DNA from: Roseiarcus sp035606915
GTDB taxonomy: Bacteria; Pseudomonadota; Alphaproteobacteria; Rhizobiales; Beijerinckiaceae
DNA: 64,000 bases
Reading direction: 5' to 3'
Assembly: GCA_035606915.1 (NCBI GenBank)
Contig: DATNDU010000112.1
Coordinates: forward strand, 1 to 64,000
Every line of letters begins with the position of its first letter. Within the stretch, counting starts at the first letter, position 1. Positions 9,477-18,334 of the stretch are shown piece by piece. Below the pieces are notes generated by a model that had not been told where the DNA came from, did no database searches, and worked only from the letters and a program-made list of their open reading frames with translations. A program made the translations under genes and the position numbers.

Positions 9477-10472
9477 TCACTTGGCCTGCGGGGTCGCGGC
9501 CGGAGCCGGCGCTTCCGGCTTTGGCGCGTCGCTCGCGGGTTTGGGCGCGTCGCTCTCAGCCTTCGGCGCCTCGCTCGCCGCTTTCTCCGCTTGTTTCTCC
9601 GCCTTCGGTTGCGCCGGCGTCGGCGATTGGAAATAGCGGAAGAAATCGCTTGTCGGCCCAATCACCGCGCGGGTGTTGGGCAGCGCGCTCTCATAAGCCT
9701 GCATCGAGCGGTAGAAGGCGAAGAAATCGGGGTCCGCGCCATAGGCCGCCGCGAAGATCTTGTTGCGCTCGCCGTCGCCTTCGCCGCGTAACTGCTCGGC
9801 CTCCTGTTTGGCGGTGGCGCGTGTCACCGTCGCATCGCGATCGGCGTCGGCCTTGATTTTCTGCGCCTGCCGTGCGCCTTCGGCGCGGAATAGCGCCGCC
9901 GCCTGCTGGCGCTCAGCCTGCATGCGTCGGAACACGGCTTCCGAATTCTCCTCCGGCAGATCGGCGCGCTTGATGCGCACGTCGACGATGTCGAGGCCGT
10001 AGCGCGCCGCGCCTTTGTGCATCTCGTCGCGGATGTCGGCCATCAGCTCGTCGCGCTTGAGCCGCACGATGTCGAGGATCGAGGCGACGCTCAAGGTGCG
10101 CCTGAGCGCCGAATTGAGCATGCCGCCGAGCTGGGCGTCCGCGCCGCCGATGGTGCCGACGGATTGATAGAACAGCAGCGGATCGACGATGCGGTAGCGC
10201 ACGAAGGCGTCAACCTCAAGCCGCTGGTTCTCGGCCACCAGCACCTCCTGCCGCTCGTCGTCGAGCGCCAGCAGCCGCTTGTCGATATAGACGACGTTGT
10301 CGACGAACGGGACTTTGAAATGCAGGCCCGCGGCGTTGATGACGTCGCCGACCGGCTCGCCGAAGCGCAACACCAACGCCTGCTCCGTCGGATCGACGGT
10401 GAAGGTCGACTGGTGCAGGATCAGCGCGACGAGCACGACGGCGATGAGCGAGCCGAAGCCGAAGCGGTTCAT
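9477..10472 (-). CDS. hflC: FtsH-modulating protease subunit HflC
   Basis: A 331-residue SPFH/band-7 protein with one N-terminal membrane helix (residues 6-20). A prohibitin-like domain follows, beginning around FTVDPTEQALVLRFGEP, then a long Glu/Arg/Ala coiled coil (about 190-260) and an Ala/Pro/Lys-rich tail. With HflK it forms a large periplasmic cage around the FtsH protease and modulates membrane-protein degradation. It overlaps hflK by 4 bp (ATGA), so the two are translationally coupled. The low-complexity tail with PKAES/APKPE repeats is longer than in E. coli HflC. Confidence 0.95.
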   Translation of the reverse strand: MNRFGFGSLIAVVLVALILHQSTFTVDPTEQALVLRFGEPVGDVINAAGLHFKVPFVDNVVYIDKRLLALDDERQEVLVAENQRLEVDAFVRYRIVDPLLFYQSVGTIGGADAQLGGMLNSALRRTLSVASILDIVRLKRDELMADIRDEMHKGAARYGLDIVDVRIKRADLPEENSEAVFRRMQAERQQAAALFRAEGARQAQKIKADADRDATVTRATAKQEAEQLRGEGDGERNKIFAAAYGADPDFFAFYRSMQAYESALPNTRAVIGPTSDFFRYFQSPTPAQPKAEKQAEKAASEAPKAESDAPKPASDAPKPEAPAPAATPQAK

Positions 10473-11536
10473 TTCGAGGCTCCTGCCGCCGGCGGCTCGA
10501 CCGCGATATAGGGCACCGGTCCCGATCCCGCCTTGGTGTCGAGCAGCGTCTTCGACATGCTGCCGAAAACCTTCTCCATCGTCTCCAGATACATGCGCTC
10601 GCGGGTGACGAACGGCGCCTTTTTGTATTGCGCGTAGACTTGGTCGTAGCGCGCCGTCTGCCCCTTGGCGTCGAGCACCGACTGTTGTTTGTAGGCCTGC
10701 CCCTCCGCCACGATGCGCGCAGCGTCGCCTTGCGCCTCGGGCTTGATGCGGTTGGCGTAGGTGTCGGCGTCGTTGATCGCGCGCTGCTGGTCCTGCTGCG
10801 CGGCGGTTACGTCGCGATAGGCGGAGACCACCTGCGGCGGCGCGTCGACAAGCTGCAACTGCACCTGCTCGACGTGGACGCCGATCTTATAGCTGTTGAG
10901 CACCTTCTGCATGCGGTCGCGCGCGTCGGGCTCCATCTCGCGGCGGTCGCTGGTGAGAATGCCGTCGATGGTCTTCTGCCCGACCACCTCGCGCATGATG
11001 CTTTCGGCCACCGATTTGACGGTTTCGCGCGGCTGGTAGACGTTGAAGACGAAGTTTTCCGGCTCGGCGGCGTCGATGCGCCAGTTGACGCGGAAATGCA
11101 CCTGCACGATGTTCTTGTCGCCGGTCAGCATCAGGCTTTCCGAGGGCACGTCGCCGCGCCCGTCGGAACGATAGCCGATCTCGGTGATCTGCTGGTCTTG
11201 CACCGGCACCTTGATGACGCGCCCGATCGGCCACGGCCAGTTGGTGTTGAGGCCCGGCAGCGTGCGGCCGGTGTAGCGCCCGAACACCAGATTAAGCGCG
11301 ATCTCATTCGGCTGCACGGTGTAGAACGTGCCAAGCCCGAGCCAGACGATGGCGAGCACCAGCACGATCGCAACGATCAGCTTGCCGCTCCAGCCGCCGG
11401 GAAGGCCGCTGAAGTTCTTTTGCAAACGCTTGATCGCGTCTTCGATGTCGTTGGGGCTCGGCGATCCGCCGGGACCGCTGCCCCAGGGGCCTTGGCCGCG
11501 CGATTGCCACGGGCCGCCTTGGTTGTTCCAGGACAT
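10469..11536 (-). CDS. hflK: FtsH-modulating protease subunit HflK
   Basis: A 355-residue partner of HflC. It has a Gly/Pro/Trp-rich cytoplasmic N-terminus (MSWNNQGGPW...), a membrane helix (about residues 50-70), a band-7 domain (about 70-260) and a helical C-terminus. It begins the hflK-hflC-DUF2065 operon on the minus strand. The start ATG at 11536 agrees with the usual N-terminus of the family. Confidence 0.95.
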   Translation of the reverse strand: MSWNNQGGPWQSRGQGPWGSGPGGSPSPNDIEDAIKRLQKNFSGLPGGWSGKLIVAIVLVLAIVWLGLGTFYTVQPNEIALNLVFGRYTGRTLPGLNTNWPWPIGRVIKVPVQDQQITEIGYRSDGRGDVPSESLMLTGDKNIVQVHFRVNWRIDAAEPENFVFNVYQPRETVKSVAESIMREVVGQKTIDGILTSDRREMEPDARDRMQKVLNSYKIGVHVEQVQLQLVDAPPQVVSAYRDVTAAQQDQQRAINDADTYANRIKPEAQGDAARIVAEGQAYKQQSVLDAKGQTARYDQVYAQYKKAPFVTRERMYLETMEKVFGSMSKTLLDTKAGSGPVPYIAVEPPAAGASK

Positions 11537-11622
11537 GCTGCCTCTGCTGCGGACGTCTTTGCCGCCGGCGCGCTTATAGGGGAGGGCGGCGAAGCGGGCA
11601 ACGCCGCTTCATTTGCGCGGCT

Positions 11623-11997
11623 TCACTTGCGCGCTCTGGCCGCCGCTTGCAAAGCCACCGCCACCCGCGCCGGCAATGCATAGGGCCGCGGCGGCACCGG
11701 CTTCGGGGCAGGTTTGGGGGCCAGTTTGGCGGCTCGCGCACGCTGGACGCGCACGATCTCCAACAACGCCAGCAGCCCCGTCAGCGCCACCAGCAGCCAA
11801 ACCCCGAGCCGCCCATGCAGGCCGAAAATCGCCATCGGCCGCGCCAGTTCGATCGCCGCCGCTGTCGCCAGCGCCAGCGCGGCGATGAGCCCGGAGCCGC
11901 CGCTGGCTTCTCGATGCGCCAGGATCAGCAGCGCGACGGAGCCCGCGACGAGGCAAATGGTGAGGCCGAGAACCCCCGGCAAGCCGGCGCGACGCAT
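11623..11997 (-). CDS. Small membrane protein of unknown function
   Basis: A 124-residue protein with three hydrophobic segments (about residues 7-27, 35-50 and 57-78) and a basic Pro/Ala/Lys-rich tail. The start at 11997 has AGGAG about 8 bases upstream; the longer frame to 12102 lacks this and has no hydrophobic character. It lies 86 bp upstream of hflK on the same strand, and co-transcription is possible. No family was recognised. Confidence 0.55.
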   Translation of the reverse strand: MRRAGLPGVLGLTICLVAGSVALLILAHREASGGSGLIAALALATAAAIELARPMAIFGLHGRLGVWLLVALTGLLALLEIVRVQRARAAKLAPKPAPKPVPPRPYALPARVAVALQAAARARK

Positions 11998-12190
11998 GAC
12001 AAACTCCTGACGAACGCTTGGCAATCTCCTGGCAATTCCCGGCGGTTGCGAGCTTGAGATTAACCGCCGCGGCTGAAAGCCGGCTTGCTGGGATCGGTGC
12101 AATTTTAGTGGACAGGACGCTTCCTGGCCGGCGACAGCGGCTGGCGCCCTTGACCTTGCTGGGCGCGCATCGCATCAGGGGCGTCCGCCG

Positions 12191-13012
12191 ATGCCCATGC
12201 TTCTGCTCACCTATCCCGTGATCGACCCAGTGCTGCTGCAACTGGGGCCGCTGGCGATTCGCTGGTACGCGCTCGCCTATATCAGCGGCCTCATCGCTGG
12301 CTGGTGGCTGATCCGCCGCATCGTCGCCGACGAGCGCTATTGGCTTGGCCTCCCGCGCCCGACGCCCGACAGCATCGACGACCTCTTGGTTTATTGCGCG
12401 CTCGGCGTCGTCCTTGGCGGCCGCATCGGCAACGTCTTGTTCTACGATCCCCACTATTATTTCGCCCACCCGCTGGAAATCCTCATGCTCTGGCATGGCG
12501 GGATGGCGTTTCACGGCGGCATGCTGGGAGCGCTGGTCGGGGTGATTCTTTTTGCGCGGCGCTATCGCGTTCCCTGGCTGACGGTGCTCGATCTGGCCTG
12601 CCTGGTCGCGCCGATCGGCATTTTCCTCGGCCGCATCGCCAATTTCATCAAGCCGGAGCTGTGGGGCCGGCCGACCGACGTGCCGTGGGCGATGGTGTTT
12701 CCGGGCTCGGACGGGCTGCCGCGCCATCCGAGCCAGCTTTATGAGGCCGTGCTCGAAGGGGCGCTCAATTTCGTCGTGCTGTTGGCGCTGGCGCGGCGCG
12801 GCGGCCTGACGCGGCGCGGGTTGGTGACCGGCGCTTTCGGCGTCATCTATGGCCTTGCCCGCATCTTTTGCGAATTCTTTCGCGATCCTGATCCCAATCT
12901 GGAAAAACTTGGCCACGGGTTAACGATGGGCATGGTTTTATCGGCGCCGATGGTGGTCATCGGGCTCGGCGTCATCGTCTGGAGCCTCCGCGCAAACCGG
13001 ACGTCGACATGA
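12191..13012 (+). CDS. lgt: Prolipoprotein diacylglyceryl transferase
   Basis: A 273-residue inner-membrane enzyme that transfers diacylglycerol from phosphatidylglycerol to the lipobox cysteine of prolipoproteins. It is polytopic, with the family signature GRIANFIKPELWGRP, a glycine/histidine-rich WHGGMAFHGGMLGA segment and the PSQLYEA motif. The start is ATG 12191 or ATG 12197, with no strong Shine-Dalgarno sequence for either. It is first in an lgt-midA-pgeF run that is conserved in Hyphomicrobiales. Confidence 0.95.
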   Translation: MPMLLLTYPVIDPVLLQLGPLAIRWYALAYISGLIAGWWLIRRIVADERYWLGLPRPTPDSIDDLLVYCALGVVLGGRIGNVLFYDPHYYFAHPLEILMLWHGGMAFHGGMLGALVGVILFARRYRVPWLTVLDLACLVAPIGIFLGRIANFIKPELWGRPTDVPWAMVFPGSDGLPRHPSQLYEAVLEGALNFVVLLALARRGGLTRRGLVTGAFGVIYGLARIFCEFFRDPDPNLEKLGHGLTMGMVLSAPMVVIGLGVIVWSLRANRTST

Positions 13013-13025
13013 ATGAGACGTCGGC

Positions 13026-14105
13026 ATGAGCGAACTCGGCGCGCACATCAAGGCGCTGATCGCGCAGGACGGGCCGATGACAGTCGAGCGCTACATGGAA
13101 ATGGCGCTGACGCATCCCGAATTCGGCTATTACATCAACCGCGACCCGTTCGGCGCGGCTGGCGATTTCACCACCGCGCCGGAGATCTCGCAGATGTTCG
13201 GCGAGTTGATCGGCCTGTGGGCGGCCGAGGTGTGGAGCATGATGGGCCGGCCCGATCCGCTGCGCCTGGTCGAACTCGGCCCCGGTCGCGGCACGCTGAT
13301 GAGCGACGCGCTGCGCGCCGCGCGCATCGTGCCGGAGTTTCGCGCCGTGCTCGACGTGACGCTGGTCGAGGCGAGCCCGACGCTGGCCGAGATCCAGCAC
13401 GACACGCTGCTCACCGCCGGCGCTCCCGTCGCCTGGGCGGCGACCATCGCCGAGGCCCCGGACGGGCCGGCGATCTTCCTCGCCAACGAATTCCTCGACG
13501 CGCTGCCGGTGCGCCAATACGTGCGCAGCAACAACCGCTGGCGCGAGCGCGTGGTGGCGCTCGACAAGGCGGGCGGCTTGGTGTTCGCGCCCGGCCGTCA
13601 GCCTGAGCCGTTCATCCCGGCGGCGGGCGAGGAGGGCGATATCATCGAGTCCTGCCCGGCCGGGCACCGGCTGGTCTACGAGCTTGCCGGCCGGCTGGTG
13701 CGCCAGGGCGGGCTCGCCTTGTTCATCGACTACGGCCACAACGTCACCTCGATCGGCGAGACATTGCAGGCGGTGCGCGGCCATCGCATGGTCGATCCGC
13801 TGGTCGAGCCCGGCGAATGCGACCTCACCGCGCATGTCGATTTCGCCGCCATGGCGCGCAGCGCCCGCGCTGCCGGGGCGGCGGTGTACGGCCCCATCGA
13901 CCAGGGCGATTTTCTGCGCGAGATCGGCATCGACGCGCGCACCCAGGCGCTGTGTGCGCGCACGCCGGAGCGCACGGAGGAGTTCGAGCAGGCGAGCCGG
14001 CGCCTCGTCGGCAAGGAGGCCGACGAGATGGGCGGGCTGTTCAAGGCGATGGTCATCGCCAACCGCGGCCTGCCGGCGCCGCCGGGCTTCGAGGGGCCGC
14101 GATGA
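13026..14105 (+). CDS. SAM-dependent methyltransferase, MidA/NDUFAF7 (DUF185) family
   Basis: A 359-residue protein of the family whose mitochondrial member NDUFAF7 methylates an arginine of a complex I subunit. The SAM-binding motif is ELGPGRGTL (about residue 82), with conserved FLANEFLDALPVRQY and LFIDYGH segments. It starts 13 bp after lgt and its stop overlaps the next start (ATGA). A role in complex I assembly is known for the eukaryotic relative and is inferred here. Confidence 0.9.
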   Translation: MSELGAHIKALIAQDGPMTVERYMEMALTHPEFGYYINRDPFGAAGDFTTAPEISQMFGELIGLWAAEVWSMMGRPDPLRLVELGPGRGTLMSDALRAARIVPEFRAVLDVTLVEASPTLAEIQHDTLLTAGAPVAWAATIAEAPDGPAIFLANEFLDALPVRQYVRSNNRWRERVVALDKAGGLVFAPGRQPEPFIPAAGEEGDIIESCPAGHRLVYELAGRLVRQGGLALFIDYGHNVTSIGETLQAVRGHRMVDPLVEPGECDLTAHVDFAAMARSARAAGAAVYGPIDQGDFLREIGIDARTQALCARTPERTEEFEQASRRLVGKEADEMGGLFKAMVIANRGLPAPPGFEGPR

Positions 14106-14872
14106 CGGCGCCGCTGCGCGCCGCCGCGCTCGATCTTCCGGGCCTGCGGCACGGCTTTTTCACCCGCGCTGGCGGGGTCAGCGAGGGCGTTTACGCCTCG
14201 CTCAACGGCGGCGTCGGCTGCGCCGATGCGGCCGGCGCGGTGGCTGAGAACCGCGCCCGCATGGCGGCGGCGCTCGGCGTCGCGCCGGAGCGGTTGCTGG
14301 TCCCCTATCAAGTGCATTCGCCCGACGTGGCGACGGTTTCAGCGCCGTGGGCGGCTGATGCCCGGCCACGCTGCGATGGCATTGTCACGGCGACGCCGGG
14401 GCTGGCGCTCGGCGTCACCGGCGCCGATTGCGGCATGCTGCTGTTCGCAGACACCGAGGCCGGAATTGTCGGCGCGGCGCATGCGGGCTGGAAGGGGGCG
14501 CGCGACGGCGTCGTCGAGGCGACGGTCGCCGCCATGGCGGCGCTCGGCGCGCGGGCGGGGCGCATCGTCGGCGTGCTCGGCCCCTGCATCGCGCAAGCCT
14601 CTTATGAGGTCGGGCCGGAATTTGTCGATGCCTTCGCTGCGGACAGCGAGGCGGCGCGGCATTTCGTCGCGAGCCGCAATCCCGGCCGGTCGATGTTCGA
14701 TCTGCACGGCTATATCGGCCGCCGCGCCGCGCGCGCCGGTCTTGGCGAATTCGTCGATCTCGGCCTCGACACATACGCCGACGAGGCGCGTTTCTTCAGT
14801 TATCGCCGCAAGACGCATCGCGGCGAGGCCGATTACGGGCGGCTGGTTTCGGCGATCGCTTTGGCTGGATAG
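14102..14872 (+). CDS. pgeF: Peptidoglycan editing factor / purine nucleoside phosphorylase, YfiH family
   Basis: A 256-residue Zn-dependent multicopper-oxidase-like protein of the YfiH/PgeF family. Family members act as purine nucleoside phosphorylase/adenosine deaminase and in peptidoglycan precursor quality control. Family residues are present: HGFFTRAGGVSEG near the N-terminus, a histidine in YQVHS, the cysteine of TGADCGML, the histidine of AAHAGWKG and the cysteine of GPCIAQASYEVG. The start at 14102 overlaps the midA stop by 4 bp, and upstream in-frame codons lie inside midA. It ends the lgt operon. Confidence 0.9.
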   Translation: MTAPLRAAALDLPGLRHGFFTRAGGVSEGVYASLNGGVGCADAAGAVAENRARMAAALGVAPERLLVPYQVHSPDVATVSAPWAADARPRCDGIVTATPGLALGVTGADCGMLLFADTEAGIVGAAHAGWKGARDGVVEATVAAMAALGARAGRIVGVLGPCIAQASYEVGPEFVDAFAADSEAARHFVASRNPGRSMFDLHGYIGRRAARAGLGEFVDLGLDTYADEARFFSYRRKTHRGEADYGRLVSAIALAG

Positions 14873-15049
14873 GTTGCGGGAACGCGCGGGCGTTCAAAAC
14901 CGTTCCATTATATCGCCACAGGATGCCCAAGATCGCGGGCCAGAAGGACTCAGGGTGTTCAAACACAACGACAGCGTAATGCAGGCTGCGGTCGAGGTTC
15001 GGCCGGGCTCGGGCGGCGTGGTCGGGTGCCGCAAGGAGTTCGGCTGACG

Positions 15050-15748
15050 ATGAAGGTTCCCGATTTCAGCGACCGGCGCTTCGTCGCGCTGGCGAGCGAC
15101 TACGACGGCACGCTGGCCAAGGACGGCAAGGTCAGCGCCTCGACGCTCGCCGCGCTCAACCGTTTCAAGGCGTGCGATGGCCGCATCGTTCTCGTCACCG
15201 GCCGCGTGCTGCCGGAACTCGAGGCGGTGTTCCCGGACATCGGCGTCTGCGACCTGGTGGTGGCGGAGAACGGCGCGCTGTTGTTCTGGCCGAAGTCCGG
15301 TGAAGTGCGTCTGCTCGCGCCGCCGCCGCCGCCGGCTTTCGCCGAGAGGCTCGCCGAACTCGGCGCCGAGCCGCTGACCGTCGGCCGCTGCATCGTCGCC
15401 ACGCGCACGCCGTATGAGGTCGCGGTGCTGAAGACGATCGAGGAGATGCACCTCGATCTGTCGATCATCTTCAACAAGGGCGCGGTGATGGTGCTGCCGA
15501 GCGGCGTCAGCAAGGCGACCGGCCTGGAGGCGGCGCTGAAGGCGCTGGACGTCAGGGCCGAGGAGACCATCGGCGTCGGCGATGCCGAGAACGATCTGGC
15601 GATGCTGAAGATGTGCGGCCTCGGCGTCGCGGTGGCCAATGCGCTCGACACGGTGAAAGCGGCGGCCGACTGGGTGACGCCGGGGGCGCGCGGCGACGGC
15701 GTCGCGCAGGCGCTGGACGCGCTGATGTCGGCCGAGGCGCGGCTTTAG
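15050..15748 (+). CDS. HAD-IIB family phosphatase (Cof-type)
   Basis: A 232-residue haloacid-dehalogenase-like hydrolase. The nucleophile motif SDYDGTL (Asp17, Asp19) is near the N-terminus, VTGR is motif II, and the C-terminal GVGDAENDLAML is motif IV. The cap (about residues 85-160) is of type IIB, typical of sugar phosphate phosphatases and relatives. The start ATG at 15050 has AAGGAG about 11 bases upstream; a GTG at 15026 is possible but lies before that site. It is a single gene. The substrate is unknown. Confidence 0.85.
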   Translation: MKVPDFSDRRFVALASDYDGTLAKDGKVSASTLAALNRFKACDGRIVLVTGRVLPELEAVFPDIGVCDLVVAENGALLFWPKSGEVRLLAPPPPPAFAERLAELGAEPLTVGRCIVATRTPYEVAVLKTIEEMHLDLSIIFNKGAVMVLPSGVSKATGLEAALKALDVRAEETIGVGDAENDLAMLKMCGLGVAVANALDTVKAAADWVTPGARGDGVAQALDALMSAEARL

Positions 15749-15865
15749 GGGTTCAAACCCAACACATGAACCCAGCCGTCGTCGCTTGCGATGCGCGCCT
15801 TCGCCTTCATGCTTCGAGGGCCGCTTCGCGCACAAAAGCCCCTTCTTACCGCTCGATTTGAACCG

Positions 15866-16423
15866 CTAGGGCTGCGCCGCCGCGAGAATTTCGTCGGATA
15901 GCTGCGGATCGCTCGCCGCGACGCTGCGCGCCAGCGTCAGCGCGCCGACCAGGCCGGCAAAGGCGCGAATCGCCTCGGCGCGCGGCAGGTCGCTGGCGCC
16001 GGCGAAAGCTTCGAGATAGCCGGCCAGACCTTGCGCGTAAGCGCCTCGCACCGCCTCGCTTTGGCGCGAAACATCGCCGGCGAAAGCCACCATCGGACAG
16101 CTTGCGCCAAGCGCATCGCGCGAAGCCGCCGAGACGTAGCGGGCGCGATAGGCGGCGAAGCGCTCGGCCCGCGCCGCCGGGTCGGCGGTCTCCGCAACGG
16201 CGCCGATGCGGGCGATCGATTTTTCGAACACCGCCGCGCAGGCCGCCGCCTCGACCGCGTCTTTCGAGCCGAAATGGTTGTAGAAGCCGCCGTGCGTCAA
16301 GCCGGCCGCCGCCATCAACTCGGCGACGCCGACCGCATCGAAACCCTTCTCGCGGAACAACCGCGCCGCCTCGCCGACGACGCGGGCGCGATTCTCGGTG
16401 GCTCGCTGTTTGGTGATGCGCAT
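15866..16423 (-). CDS. TetR-family repressor (of the adjacent MFS gene)
   Basis: A 185-residue regulator with an N-terminal helix-turn-helix (VVGEAARLFREKGFDAVGV, MAAAGLTHGGFYNHF) and a C-terminal domain of the TetR_C type found in AcrR-like repressors. The start at 16423 (MRITKQRA) is chosen because the longer frame runs through the operator. It is divergent from the MFS transporter gene with a 67-bp gap that contains a near-perfect palindrome, so it should repress both. Confidence 0.9.
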   Translation of the reverse strand: MRITKQRATENRARVVGEAARLFREKGFDAVGVAELMAAAGLTHGGFYNHFGSKDAVEAAACAAVFEKSIARIGAVAETADPAARAERFAAYRARYVSAASRDALGASCPMVAFAGDVSRQSEAVRGAYAQGLAGYLEAFAGASDLPRAEAIRAFAGLVGALTLARSVAASDPQLSDEILAAAQP

Positions 16424-16448
16424 GGCCGGAAACTCCGCTTGACTAACG

Positions 16449-16465
16449 ATGATGATTATCATCAT
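16449..16465. promoter_or_regulatory. TetR operator between tetR and MFS gene
   Basis: A 17-bp inverted repeat ATGATGAT-T-ATCATCAT with perfect 8-bp arms around one central base. It sits 26 bp from each of the two divergent starts. The position and symmetry make it the best candidate operator for the adjacent TetR protein. Confidence 0.75.
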
Positions 16466-16490
16466 AAGGTCCGCCTCGCAAGGAGCTCCC

Positions 16491-17774
16491 ATGTTCGCTT
16501 CGACCCTTTCGCGCCGCTTGGAAGCGCGCGGCGTGCATTACGGTTGGGTGGTCGTGGCGACGACTTTCCTGGTGGCGCTGACGACGGCGGGGGCGATGGG
16601 CCTGCCGGGGGCGCTGCTGCGGCCGTTGGAGCGGGAATTCCACTGGAGCGCCGCCGACATTTCGAGCGCGTTGGCGATGCGCATATTCCTCTACGGCCTG
16701 ATCGCGCCGTTCGCCGCCGCGCTGATGGAGCGTTATGGCCTGAAGCGAGTCATCCTGTCGGCCATCGTGATGATCGGCGCCGGGTTGACCGGCGCGCTGT
16801 TCATGACAAGCCTGTGGCAGTTGTTCGTACTGTGGGGCGTGATCGTCGGCGTCGGCACCGGGCTCACCGCCTTGGTGATGGCGGCGATCGTCTCGACGCG
16901 CTGGTTTACCGAGCGGCGCGGATTGGTGCTCGGCCTGCTCGGCGCCAGTTCGGCGACCGGACAGCTCGCCTTCCTGCCGCTGGCGGCGGCGATCGAGAGC
17001 CATTGGGGCTGGCGCTATGCGGTGCTGCCGACGCTGTTCGGGCTGGCGCTGGCGGCGGTCGCGGTGGTGCTGTTCATGGTCGATCGGCCGGCCGACCTCG
17101 GCCTGCCGGCCTACGGCGCCCACAGCGTCGAGCCCGCGCCGGCCTCGCGGCCCAAGTTCGGCGCGGCGATAAGCGTGCTGCGCGAAATCGCGCCGAATCC
17201 GACCTTCTGGGTGCTCGCCGGCACGTTCTTCGTCTGCGGCTTGTCGACCAACGGCCTCATCCAGACGCATTTCATCGCCTATTGCGGCGATCTCGGCGTC
17301 GCGGCGGTGACGGCGGCTTCGGTGCTGGCGTTGATGGGCATGTTCGACTTCGTCGGCACCATCGGCTCCGGTTGGCTGTCCGACCGCATCGACAACCGCG
17401 CGCTGTTGTTCATGTATTACGGCCTGCGCGGACTGTCGCTGATCTACCTGCCGGCCTCCAATTTCTCGGTTTCGAGCCTCGGGCTGTTCGCGGCCTTCTA
17501 CGGCCTCGATTGGATCGCAACGGTGCCGCCAACAGTGCGGCTCGCCGCCACCACCTTCGGCGTCCGCCGCGCCGGCATCGCCTTCGGCTGGATCTTCGCC
17601 TCGCACCAGATCGGCGCCGCGACCGCCGCGTTTGGCGCCGGCCTGACTCGCACCCTGCTCGGGACTTACACGCCGGCCTTCTATATCAGCGGCGGCGCCT
17701 GCGTGGTGGCGGCGCTCGCGATCTGGCTGATCGGCGACGCCAAACGGCGCGCCGAGGCGCCGGCGGCGGCGTGA
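16491..17774 (+). CDS. MFS transporter
   Basis: A 427-residue major facilitator protein with twelve predicted membrane helices. Its N-terminus (HYGWVVVATTFLVALTTAGAMG) resembles the oxalate/formate and monocarboxylate transporter-like branch. The start ATG at 16491 has AAGGAG 6 bases upstream; the longer frame begins inside the operator. A divergent TetR and operator point to induction by its substrate, which is not known. A small-molecule exporter or a carboxylate carrier would both fit. Confidence 0.85.
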   Translation: MFASTLSRRLEARGVHYGWVVVATTFLVALTTAGAMGLPGALLRPLEREFHWSAADISSALAMRIFLYGLIAPFAAALMERYGLKRVILSAIVMIGAGLTGALFMTSLWQLFVLWGVIVGVGTGLTALVMAAIVSTRWFTERRGLVLGLLGASSATGQLAFLPLAAAIESHWGWRYAVLPTLFGLALAAVAVVLFMVDRPADLGLPAYGAHSVEPAPASRPKFGAAISVLREIAPNPTFWVLAGTFFVCGLSTNGLIQTHFIAYCGDLGVAAVTAASVLALMGMFDFVGTIGSGWLSDRIDNRALLFMYYGLRGLSLIYLPASNFSVSSLGLFAAFYGLDWIATVPPTVRLAATTFGVRRAGIAFGWIFASHQIGAATAAFGAGLTRTLLGTYTPAFYISGGACVVAALAIWLIGDAKRRAEAPAAA

Positions 17775-17845
17775 GGCGACAGGCGGGCGCACGCGCCGGC
17801 CGTGAGGTTTGCCAGCGCGCAACGTCGCGGCTATGAGCGCGCGGC

Positions 17846-18334
17846 ATGGATGACCAAGCGCTTCTGGCGAGCGACGGCGAATATCGGCAGGCGATGCGCG
17901 CCTTTGCGACCGGCGTGGCGATTATTGCCTGCGGGCGCGGGGTGGAGCGCGCCGGCTGCGTCGCCACCGCCGTCGCCTCGTTGTCGCTGGCCCCGCCGTC
18001 GCTGATCGTCAACCTGCAGCGCGACGGCTCGACCTATCGGCGGCTGCGGCTGAGCGACGGCTTCTCTGTCAACTTCCTCAAGCCCGAGCAGCAGGCGCTG
18101 GCGCGTCGTTTCTCAGGCGGCGCGCCGGCCGGCGAGCGCTTCGCCGAGGGCGCGTGGATCGAAGGCGCCACCGGCGCGCCGGCGCTCGCCGATGCGCTGG
18201 CTTCGCTCGATTGCCGGGTCGAGGAAATATTGGAGCGCCACACGCACGCCATTGTCATCGGCCGGGTGGCGGCGGCGCGCTCAAGCGAGGGGCCGGCGCT
18301 GCTGCATTTTCGCGGCCGATTCGAGCGGACTTAG
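17846..18334 (+). CDS. Flavin reductase domain protein
   Basis: A 162-residue protein of the flavin-reductase-like FMN-binding family (RQAMRAFATGVAII at the start, then CVATAVASLSLAPPSLIVNL and FSVNFLKPEQ). Such proteins reduce FMN or FAD with NAD(P)H and pass reduced flavin to a monooxygenase. The neighbouring convergent gene is a flavin-dependent nitronate monooxygenase, but that enzyme does not need an external reductase, so a link is uncertain. The stop codons overlap by 4 bp. Confidence 0.85.
   Translation: MDDQALLASDGEYRQAMRAFATGVAIIACGRGVERAGCVATAVASLSLAPPSLIVNLQRDGSTYRRLRLSDGFSVNFLKPEQQALARRFSGGAPAGERFAEGAWIEGATGAPALADALASLDCRVEEILERHTHAIVIGRVAAARSSEGPALLHFRGRFERT

Noticed and set aside
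11609..12916. 435-residue minus-strand frame across the hflK upstream region and lgt
   Set aside because: Its first half is antisense to lgt and the rest overlaps the better-supported 124-residue gene in another frame.
15740..15790. GGGGTTCAAACCC resembling a tRNA T-arm
   Set aside because: No D-arm or anticodon arm at the right spacing.
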